DNA from: Variovorax paradoxus EPS
GTDB lineage: Bacteria; Pseudomonadota; Gammaproteobacteria; Burkholderiales; Burkholderiaceae_C
Assembly (NCBI RefSeq): GCF_000184745.1
Contig: NC_014931.1
Coordinates: 3,286,001-3,350,000, forward strand
DNA: 64,000 nucleotides
Reading direction: 5' to 3'
Position 1 is the first letter of the stretch; every line of letters starts with the position of its first letter. The notes beneath the pieces are model-generated. The model searched no databases. It worked only from the letters and a program-made list of their open reading frames with translations, and had not been told where the DNA came from. Position numbers and translations under genes: made by a program. Shown in pieces: positions 54,886 through 64,000 of this stretch.

Positions 54886-55761
54886 CTACTTGCTGAACGT
54901 CACGACCACGGGCTGCATGCGCGACAAGCCTTCGTAGGTCACCAGCACGGTCTGCCCCGCCTTGGGCGGCAGCAGCGGAGAGAACGAACCCAGGCTCACG
55001 AGATCGCCGGCCTTCAGCGCCAGGCCCTCTTTCGCGAGCGCCCCGGCCAGCCACACGACCGCGTTGAGCGGATGCTCCAGGATGTCGGCGCCCTTGCCGC
55101 GCGCCAGCTCGGCGCCCTGCCCGTCCTTCATCACCACCGTCATGTCGCGCAGGCTCTCCAGCAGCCAGGCCTGTCCGCCGGCCGTGGTGGGCACATCGAC
55201 CGGCAAGCCCTTCACGCCGAGGCGCGCCGCCACGTTGATGGCCGCGAGGCCCGGCCCGTTGAGTTTGGGCGGCGTCTGCACCACAAGGTCGGGCAGTTCG
55301 ATGAAGGGAATGACCTGGTCGATGTTCGCCAGCACATCGGCCGACGTCTTCGCGCTGTTGATGTCGGCGCTCTTCACGCGCACCAGCATGTCAGCCTCGA
55401 AGAGCGGCCGCGCGCCGAAGGCGGCATTGACCACCGCGCCGCTGTCCAGCAGCATGCCCTGGTAGAGCACGCCCCACACCGGCTTGTCGTAGTTGAAGCG
55501 CTTCTGCACCGCGGGGTTCGTGAGGCCGGCCTTGTAGCCGATGACCGCGCCGTGCTTGCGCGCGAGCAGCGCGTTGAGCTTGGCACGGGTGCACGCGGCA
55601 TCGGCTTCATCGAGGTTCTCGATGTCGGCGGCGGGCGTGCGGGCTTCGCGGGCGGCGAAGAAATCGGCCACCTGCGCATCGCCGAGGCAGGCAGCGTGCG
55701 CTCCCGCGGACGCTGCCGCCACGAGTGTGCCGAGCGTGACAGCGGCAAGGGTTTTGTTCAT
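54886..55761 (-). CDS. Exported 2-keto-4-pentenoate hydratase / FAH-like protein
   Basis: This 291-residue protein is closely related to MhpD-type hydratases and the fumarylacetoacetate hydrolase fold (IGYKAGLTNPAVQKRF, VWGVLYQGMLLDSG, VIPFIELPDL, DILEHPLNAVVWLAG). Unlike the cytoplasmic enzymes it begins with a clear Sec signal (TLAAVTLGTLVAAASAGAHA) and Cys25 follows the signal. A periplasmic hydratase is unexpected, so a binding or structural role is possible. It is close to the esterase gene. Confidence 0.83.
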   Translation of the reverse strand: MNKTLAAVTLGTLVAAASAGAHAACLGDAQVADFFAAREARTPAADIENLDEADAACTRAKLNALLARKHGAVIGYKAGLTNPAVQKRFNYDKPVWGVLYQGMLLDSGAVVNAAFGARPLFEADMLVRVKSADINSAKTSADVLANIDQVIPFIELPDLVVQTPPKLNGPGLAAINVAARLGVKGLPVDVPTTAGGQAWLLESLRDMTVVMKDGQGAELARGKGADILEHPLNAVVWLAGALAKEGLALKAGDLVSLGSFSPLLPPKAGQTVLVTYEGLSRMQPVVVTFSK

Positions 55762-55871
55762 GTGCAAGGCTGTCCCCTGTTGTTAGATTCGGATGGTCGG
55801 CAATCGTACTTCCCCGACGCTTTTCCCTGCGTCCGGGCACCCACCCACCACGTCCACACGTCCCACGATCC

Positions 55872-57008
55872 ATGGCACTCATCCAGTACCTCACCCAGAT
55901 CCAGTTCGAATTCGGCGCCATCAAGCTCCTGTCCAGCGAATGCGCGCGCATCGGCATCCACCGCCCGCTGATCGTGACCGACGCCGGCGTGCGCGCGGCC
56001 GGCGTGCTGCAGAAGGCGCTCGACGCCATCGCCGACCTGGAGGTCTCGGTGTTCGACCAGACCCCCTCCAACCCCACCGAGGCCGCGGTGCGCGCCGCCG
56101 TCGAGCTCTACCGCAGCGGCCGCTGCGACGGCCTCATCGCCGTGGGCGGCGGCTCGGCCATCGACTGCGCCAAGGGCGTGGCGATTGCCGCCACGCACGA
56201 AGGCCCGCTCAAGACCTACGCGACCATCGAAGGCGGCTCGCCGAAGATCACCGACCGCGCGGTGCCGCTCATTGCGGTGCCCACCACCAGCGGCACCGGC
56301 AGCGAAGTGGCGCGTGGCGCGATCGTCATCGTGGACGACCACCGCAAGCTCGGCTTCCACAGCTGGTTCCTGATGCCCAAGGCCGCGATCTGCGACCCCG
56401 AACTCACGCTCGGCCTGCCGCCCAAGCTGACGGCCGCCACCGGCATGGACGCGATTGCGCATTGCATGGAAACCTTCATGTCGGCCGCGTTCAACCCACC
56501 GGCCGACGGCATCGGCCTGGACGGCCTGGAGCGCGCCTGGCTGCACATCGAGCGCGCGACCAAGGACGGCAGCGACCGCGAGGCGCGCCTGAATCTCATG
56601 AGCGCCTCGATGCAGGGCGCGATGGCGTTCCAGAAGGGCCTGGGCTGCGTGCATTCGCTCAGCCACAGCCTGGGCGGCGTCGATCCGCGCCTGCACCACG
56701 GCACGCTCAACGCCCTCTTCCTGCCTGCGGTGATCCACTTCAACGCGGGCGCCGAGTCGGTTCAGAAGGACCAGCGCCTGCAGCGCATGGCGCAGGCCAT
56801 GCACCTGGATTCGCCCGGCGATCTCGGCGAAGCGATCCGCGACATGAACGCGCGCCTCGGACTGCCGAAGGGCCTGGCGGAAGTCGGCGTCACGCCCGCG
56901 CTGTTCGAGCAGATCATCGACGGCGCCATGGCCGACCACTGCCACAAGACCAATCCGCGGCTCGCTACGCGCGACGACTACAAGGCGATGCTCGAAGCGT
57001 CGATGTAA
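55872..57008 (+). CDS. Iron-containing alcohol dehydrogenase
   Basis: This is a 378-residue group III dehydrogenase. GGGSAIDCAKG binds the nucleotide. Metal ligands come from DPELTLGLPP, AHCMETFMS (His), HSLSHSLGG and HHGTLNALFLP. The family includes 1,3-propanediol and maleylacetate reductase-type enzymes; the substrate cannot be told. It is divergent from the hydratase gene. Confidence 0.9.
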   Translation: MALIQYLTQIQFEFGAIKLLSSECARIGIHRPLIVTDAGVRAAGVLQKALDAIADLEVSVFDQTPSNPTEAAVRAAVELYRSGRCDGLIAVGGGSAIDCAKGVAIAATHEGPLKTYATIEGGSPKITDRAVPLIAVPTTSGTGSEVARGAIVIVDDHRKLGFHSWFLMPKAAICDPELTLGLPPKLTAATGMDAIAHCMETFMSAAFNPPADGIGLDGLERAWLHIERATKDGSDREARLNLMSASMQGAMAFQKGLGCVHSLSHSLGGVDPRLHHGTLNALFLPAVIHFNAGAESVQKDQRLQRMAQAMHLDSPGDLGEAIRDMNARLGLPKGLAEVGVTPALFEQIIDGAMADHCHKTNPRLATRDDYKAMLEASM

Positions 57009-57062
57009 GTGGCCCGGCGCCGGCTGCCCGCGCCGTTGGGCATGCCGGTTGCGCGATCTGGA

Positions 57063-58538
57063 TCAATGGGATGCGGCCAGGCATCCCCATGCGCTCAATG
57101 CCTGATCCGCGGGAATTCCGCCCGAGGCATTTCTCGCAAGCGACGGTGCGCCGGCCGGAGCGTTGTCGTCGTGCACCCATTTGTCGAGGTCGGACACCGC
57201 ATTCCAATTCAATTGCAGGGGGCTCAATCCCAATCTATTGAGCAATGAATTGGTGTTGTAAAACCCGTGGCTGTAGTTCTCGATGAAATAGGCACGCACC
57301 GAATTATTTACTTCGTCCGCAGCTGCCTTTTGGGTCAATTTACTGACAAATCCACCAGCCTGGGTGCAAGGGACCAGAAAATCGGATGTCCCCTGATAAA
57401 TGATGATCTTCTTTCCTTTCTTGCCGGCCTTTTTCTGGTTCGAGGCTGCATTGAAGAAATTGGCAAGATCACCCGGCTTGACATTCCATACAGGCGCAAA
57501 TTCATCCAATAGCTTGCTATATCCATCGTAATTCGCACCCGATTCAATAGCGACATTCGCCAGATGCCGGGATGTCGCGCCCAGCCCATCGCTCAAGGTT
57601 TGCTCGGATACATCGCCGCCGAACAAGCTGGTCAACATGGCCGCACCGCTGTTCCAGTTGACCACCCAATCATTGACGACCGCCGGCACCTCCAGCGTCT
57701 TGAGCAGATTGGTTTCGTCAACGGGAGGCGCGCCCGCCACAACGCCGTCGTAAGCGTCCGGCCAATTGGCAATGGCTTTCAATGCCTGCCTGCCGCCGGT
57801 GGAAATACCTACGAAATAGGTATCGCTGGGCGCAATTCCTGTCAGTTTTTTAACCAGATATAACCCGACATCAAGCGATTTCTTGATGGAATCCTGCCCG
57901 AAATTCTTTACCGCTTCCTGCTTGGGAACATCACTGAGTTGCCTGCCGGGCCGCACGAATTGTGGATCGAAGGCTTTGGACGATTCACCAGCGCCCGCAT
58001 CACTTAGAACGACCGCGTAATTCGCCAGCGCCGATCCCTGAAATGAAGGTGAGAATTGCTGATTGCTTTGCTGGCCCGCCGCCACGACGTCGGAACTCCA
58101 GGCAAATCCGCCGCCACCCAGTTGGACGAATTTCCCATTCCATTGCGACGGAATATAGATTTGATAATTGATATCGGGAATCCGATAATCGGGCGCCTTG
58201 ACTGCTGGATCAATTCCTCCAGGAGAGGTGGGCTGAATTGTTCCCTTGATCAGGCAATAGGAAGGAAGCGCGAGCCAGATCTGTTGCACCGATGTGATCT
58301 TGAATCCGCCGGTCTTTGGCGAAGGAAATTTGTAATTGCGGAAATCATTCAATACGGCATCGCCGTATGTCGATCCATTCAGCTGGTTGGAACATGTCCG
58401 GATAAGGGTGCTGGAAATATCGCTGGCCGCATGAGCGGATGAAAAAATGCCCCCGCAAGCCATTGCCAAAAAAGACGACTTGCGCAACCAAAGCGAATGA
58501 TGCCGCCCCAAAGACCCGCTATTTTCTGTCTTGGTCAA
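57063..58538 (-). CDS. Tannase/feruloyl esterase family protein
   Basis: This 491-residue exported esterase has a signal peptide ending about residue 37 (SSAHA). GISTGGRQALK is the Ser elbow. A late YSHGF gives the His. WPDAYDGVVAGAPP and CTQAGGF are further family blocks. It hydrolyses esters of gallate or hydroxycinnamates by family. The gene is clearly richer in A and T than its neighbours (many AAT, ATT and GAA codons), suggesting recent acquisition. Confidence 0.85.
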   Translation of the reverse strand: MTKTENSGSLGRHHSLWLRKSSFLAMACGGIFSSAHAASDISSTLIRTCSNQLNGSTYGDAVLNDFRNYKFPSPKTGGFKITSVQQIWLALPSYCLIKGTIQPTSPGGIDPAVKAPDYRIPDINYQIYIPSQWNGKFVQLGGGGFAWSSDVVAAGQQSNQQFSPSFQGSALANYAVVLSDAGAGESSKAFDPQFVRPGRQLSDVPKQEAVKNFGQDSIKKSLDVGLYLVKKLTGIAPSDTYFVGISTGGRQALKAIANWPDAYDGVVAGAPPVDETNLLKTLEVPAVVNDWVVNWNSGAAMLTSLFGGDVSEQTLSDGLGATSRHLANVAIESGANYDGYSKLLDEFAPVWNVKPGDLANFFNAASNQKKAGKKGKKIIIYQGTSDFLVPCTQAGGFVSKLTQKAAADEVNNSVRAYFIENYSHGFYNTNSLLNRLGLSPLQLNWNAVSDLDKWVHDDNAPAGAPSLARNASGGIPADQALSAWGCLAASH

Positions 58539-58695
58539 GATTTGTCTCCAATTGATTGAATTGAATATTCACGGGCATCCATTTCCCAATGGCGCCATAC
58601 CTTCTGTGAGGCCGTGAAATTCTCAATCGCCTGGCGACGGGCCGCGCTATCCCTGCGGCGCCATTCGAATGACCTTCAGTGCACGCGCAGGTGCG

Positions 58696-59685
58696 TTATT
58701 CCGCCTTCACCCCCGCCGTCCGGATGACCTTCCCCCACTTCGCCGTCTCCGCGGTGATGAACGCATCGAACTCCTCGGGCGTGCTGCCCGCCGGAATCGT
58801 GCCCATCGCGTCGAGCTTGGCGCGCGTCTCGTCGCTCTTGATGATCCGCGCGACTTCCTCCGACATGCGCTTGACGACGTCGCGCGGCGTGCCCGCCGGC
58901 GCCAGCATTCCGGCCCAGGTGCTGCCGGTGAAGCCCGCGAAACCCTGCTCGATGAAGGTCGGCACGTCGGGCGCGGCCGCGAGGCGCTTGTCGCCCGCCA
59001 CGCCGATCAGCCGCACCTTGCCGGCCTTGGCCTGGTTGATGAGGCCGGTGGGCGCATCGAAGAAAAGCTGAATCTGCCCGCCCATGAGGTCGGTCAGCGC
59101 AGGCACCGCGCCGCGGTACGGGATGTGGATCATGTAAGTCTGCGTGAGCGACTTCCACAGCTCGGTCGTCAGGTGCGCGGCCGAGCCGTTGCCCGAGGAG
59201 CCGAAGCTCACCTTGCCCGGGTTGGCGCGTGCGTAGTCGATGAGTTCGCGCGCGGTCTTGAACGGCGCGTTGATGTTCACCGCGGCCAGCAGCGGCGAGA
59301 CGCCCATCAGCGAGACGCCCGTCAGGTCCTTCTGCGGGTCGTAGGGCAGCTTGGGGTACAGCGTGGTGTTGGCCGCATACGCCGCGATGACGACGCCGAA
59401 AGTGCTGCCGTCGGCCGGCGCCTTGGCGATGGCGTCGACGCCGATGAGGCTGTTGGCGCCGGGCTTGTTGTCGATGAGCACCGGCTGGCCGAGGCGCGTC
59501 TGCAGGCCGATCTGCACGAGCCGCGCCATCTGGTCGGTGAAGCCGCCGGGCGTGTAGGGCACGACGATGCGGATCGGTTTGCTCGGCCACGCGGTCTGTG
59601 CGAAGGCCGGAACGGCGAGGCTGGATGCGGCGGCGGCGAGCGTGAACTGGCGGCGGGTCAGCGTGGGAGGCTGGGGATGGGGCAT
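58696..59685 (-). CDS. Bug-type tripartite tricarboxylate transporter binding protein
   Basis: This 329-residue periplasmic binding protein has a twin-arginine signal (TRRQFTLAAAASSLAVPAFA). WPSKPIRIVVPYTPGG and PGANSLIGVDAIAKAPADG are signatures of the Bug/TctC family. The membrane components TctA and TctB are not beside it, as is common for Bug proteins in Comamonadaceae. Ligand unknown. Confidence 0.92.
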   Translation of the reverse strand: MPHPQPPTLTRRQFTLAAAASSLAVPAFAQTAWPSKPIRIVVPYTPGGFTDQMARLVQIGLQTRLGQPVLIDNKPGANSLIGVDAIAKAPADGSTFGVVIAAYAANTTLYPKLPYDPQKDLTGVSLMGVSPLLAAVNINAPFKTARELIDYARANPGKVSFGSSGNGSAAHLTTELWKSLTQTYMIHIPYRGAVPALTDLMGGQIQLFFDAPTGLINQAKAGKVRLIGVAGDKRLAAAPDVPTFIEQGFAGFTGSTWAGMLAPAGTPRDVVKRMSEEVARIIKSDETRAKLDAMGTIPAGSTPEEFDAFITAETAKWGKVIRTAGVKAE

Positions 59686-59783
59686 GGCGGCTTGTCTCTT
59701 TCTTGAATGGATCGATCCATTCTCGAAGCGCAAACAGCCGCGCCAGTCAGGGTTTGTCCCGGCGGACGAGCGCCCTCGCCTGC

Positions 59784-60869
59784 TCAGAGCGGCAGAACGT
59801 CGGGCACGCGCCCCTTCACAAACCCATCGGCGAGCCACCCTTCGAACTCATCCGACAGCCGCTGTGCCTCACGCGTCGCCTTACCCCACGCCGTGATACG
59901 CGCCTGCGCATCGTTCTGGAAATGAATGAAGTCCTTGCGGTCCGGCAGCTTGCCGTTGGGCAGCGACTTCACCCATTCGGGATCGGGCGCGAGCACCACC
60001 ATGCGGTCGAGGAAACCCGTGGACTTGTGGCGCCAGCGCAGGCCCTTGTCGAGCCAGCCCGGCACCACCGCGCGCTGGAAGTGCGGGTACAACACGATGC
60101 CTTCGTCGGCAGGCTGGTAGTCCAGGTGCAGGTGGTAGTCGGTGATGCCGCCGTCCCAGTACGCACCGCGCGGCGCGCCGGGGATGTCGTGCACCGCGGC
60201 CAGCAGGAACGGGATCGAGCACGAGGCTTGCAGCACCAGGTTGAAGTTGGCTTCGCTCAGCGCGTGCTGGCGGGTGCGGAAGTCCTGCGTGCCGAAAGGC
60301 AGCGCCGCGCCCGGCGTGGAGAACACGCAGCGCTCCAGCCACGCGCCCAGGCTCTTGCGGTAGACGCTGTTCGAGGCAAAGGCGCCCAGGTAGCCGAACG
60401 GCGTGCGCGCCCTGCCCTCGCGCCCGAGGATGTGGCGGCCGCGCGAGGTCACCACATGCAGCCGGTAGCGCGGATGGTTCAGCACCTCGCCGATGCGGCC
60501 GCCGTAGAAATCGACCAGGCTTTCGGCGAATCGCTCGCTGAGCTGCCGCGGACTCAGGCGCTTCTGCCCCGGCGGCACTTCGAACTGCTGGCGAACGTAG
60601 TCGTGCTCGAAACGCTGAAAGGCGGCCTCGGGGTCGGAGAGGCACGCCGTCGCGAGCCGCCACGCGCCGATCGACGCGCCCACCAGGTGCACTTGCTGGC
60701 TCGACTGCGTGAGCCAGCGGCCGAAGATGAAGCGATCGAGCGGTCCGAGGATCAGGCCCTTGGGGCCGCCCGCCGCGCCGGGGACGGTGCGAACGTCCTC
60801 GGCGCGGAGGCCGTGCTGCTCGATGTGCTTGCGGGCCGCGGGGCCGGCGTAGATGCGCAGGGCTTTCAT
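59784..60869 (-). CDS. Patatin-like phospholipase
   Basis: This 361-residue cytoplasmic protein has a nucleophile motif GASIGAW (G-x-S-x-G), the DGG dyad motif in YWDGGITDYH and a glycine-rich oxyanion segment PGAAGGPKG, so the Ser/Asp dyad is intact. The length is compact for patatins. Lipid substrate unknown. It lies 33 bases downstream of tex and may be part of its transcript. Confidence 0.85.
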   Translation of the reverse strand: MKALRIYAGPAARKHIEQHGLRAEDVRTVPGAAGGPKGLILGPLDRFIFGRWLTQSSQQVHLVGASIGAWRLATACLSDPEAAFQRFEHDYVRQQFEVPPGQKRLSPRQLSERFAESLVDFYGGRIGEVLNHPRYRLHVVTSRGRHILGREGRARTPFGYLGAFASNSVYRKSLGAWLERCVFSTPGAALPFGTQDFRTRQHALSEANFNLVLQASCSIPFLLAAVHDIPGAPRGAYWDGGITDYHLHLDYQPADEGIVLYPHFQRAVVPGWLDKGLRWRHKSTGFLDRMVVLAPDPEWVKSLPNGKLPDRKDFIHFQNDAQARITAWGKATREAQRLSDEFEGWLADGFVKGRVPDVLPL

Positions 60870-60902
60870 GCCGGATGCGTCAGCAAGAACCGTGCGGCAC
60901 GG

Positions 60903-63278
<2,376 letters not shown>

Positions 63279-63358
63279 GTCTTGAGCGCATCCCGGGCAA
63301 AGCGCGGAAGTTTGCCATAGGCGCGGACGGGCTCCGGCGGCAGCGGCCCCGCGCGTTG

Positions 63359-64000
63359 TTACAGGCTGCTCGCAGTGTCCAGCCCCGCGCTGGCCGGCGC
63401 GGCTTCGGCGTCCGACACCACGAGGCGCACGCGCAGCCCGTGCGGCTCGGTGTCCATGACGGCCAGCTCGCCGCCCAGCGCATCGGCCCGCGCACGCATG
63501 CTGCGAAGCCCCTTGCCCAGTTGCTCCAGCGGCATGGGCGCCGATGCCTGGAGGCCGCGGCCGTTGTCCTGCACTTCGAGCACGAGCCCGCGCGCGCGTC
63601 CCAGCGGGCCGAAGCGCACCTCGACGATGCTCGCGTGGGAGTGGCGCAGCACATTCGACAGGGCCTCTTGCGCGATCCGGCAGATCTGCATCGCGGATTC
63701 GGCGGACAGCGTGCGGGCGAGCGGCACGTCCTGCACATGCCACACGAGGCCGATGCCCAGCCGGTCGAACGCTGGCTGCAGCCGGTAGCGCAGGTGGGCC
63801 AGCCGCTCGACGATGGTGGCCGAGGCCTCGTCGTCCAGGGAATCGACGGTCATCTGCAGTTCGAGCAGGCAGGCCTGCAGCGCCCTCGACAGCTCGCTGG
63901 GCTCGGCCGCGCGCGGGTCCTGGCTGGCCAGGAGCGCCATCAGCCGGGAGCCGACGCCGTCATGCAGGTCACTGGCGATGCGGCGCCGCTCGGCCAGCAC
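63359..64000 (-). CDS. NarX/DegS-type sensor histidine kinase, C-terminal part (cut by window edge)
   Basis: The 213 residues visible are the end of a longer protein; the 5' part lies beyond position 64000. A HisKA_3 segment (RRRIASDLHDGVGSRLMALL, His in DLHDG) is followed by a HATPase with QEALSNVLRHSHAS (N-box) and EVQDNGRG (G1). Such kinases pair with LuxR/NarL response regulators, whose gene should lie nearby outside the window. The last about 20 residues are a polar tail. Confidence 0.85.
   Translation of the reverse strand: MLAERRRIASDLHDGVGSRLMALLASQDPRAAEPSELSRALQACLLELQMTVDSLDDEASATIVERLAHLRYRLQPAFDRLGIGLVWHVQDVPLARTLSAESAMQICRIAQEALSNVLRHSHASIVEVRFGPLGRARGLVLEVQDNGRGLQASAPMPLEQLGKGLRSMRARADALGGELAVMDTEPHGLRVRLVVSDAEAAPASAGLDTASSL

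Overview
The window is high-GC, gene-dense DNA without tRNA, rRNA, CRISPR or insertion sequences. Gene content points to a betaproteobacterium of the Comamonadaceae, most likely Variovorax or a close relative. The signs are the mltG-tmk-holB-pilZ-tatD operon divergent from ygfZ, a Bug-type (tripartite tricarboxylate) binding protein, DUF4124, and many tiny stress genes. The genus is inferred from gene content, not from a search.

Layout. (1) 0.1-2.8 kb: a small unknown protein, then a dual-specificity phosphatase coupled to an unusual phosphoribosyltransferase-like/kinase-like fusion. (2) 2.9-18.0 kb: a sugar-nucleotide and glycoside cluster. It has UDP-glucose dehydrogenase, UDP-glucuronate decarboxylase, a glycoside hydrolase, myo-inositol-phosphate synthase, two SDR epimerases, a zinc alcohol dehydrogenase, a Gfo/Idh/MocA dehydrogenase, one GT4 and three tandem CgeB-like glycosyltransferases, a methyltransferase and a DUF1003 membrane protein. 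No flippase, polymerase or export gene is present. (3) 18.0-27.6 kb: a signalling block with an rpoN (sigma-54) paralogue, a DHp-only protein, a sigma-54-dependent response regulator, a 1,556-residue CheB-CheR-PAS-kinase-receiver hybrid with a degenerate CheB domain, and a separate intact CheB. (4) 27.7-46 kb: a stress region with Mn catalase, PncC, a DksA-like zinc-finger protein, a thioredoxin-reductase-like flavoprotein, a KGG protein, several ferritin-like proteins (DUF2383, DUF4142, DUF892), small hydrophilic proteins, SDRs, an OBAP-type lipoprotein and a ZIP transporter. A pyruvyltransferase/FrhB-type pair interrupts it. (5) 46-52 kb: the housekeeping operon mltG-tmk-holB-pilZ-tatD-ank-DUF4124 divergent from ygfZ, which ends in a clear terminator. 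(6) 52-64 kb: catabolic and housekeeping genes, namely a thioesterase-GNAT fusion, an esterase, an exported hydratase-like protein, an Fe-dependent alcohol dehydrogenase, a low-GC tannase-family esterase, a Bug receptor, a patatin, Tex and the C-terminal part of a NarX/DegS-type kinase.

How the genes may work together. The main inference is a sigma-54 stress circuit. An exact -24/-12 element (TGGCACG-N4-TTGC) lies directly upstream of the rpoN paralogue, a one-mismatch copy precedes a small gene at 36.2 kb, and related GGCATGCCGnTTGC elements precede Mn catalase, the KGG gene and a small gene at 40.3 kb. With a sigma-54 activator and a large hybrid kinase next to rpoN, this suggests a self-contained module (hybrid kinase, activator, RpoN2) feeding the stress genes. 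The glycan cluster looks like a pathway for a xylose-, glucuronate- or inositol-containing glycoside rather than a classical exported polysaccharide.
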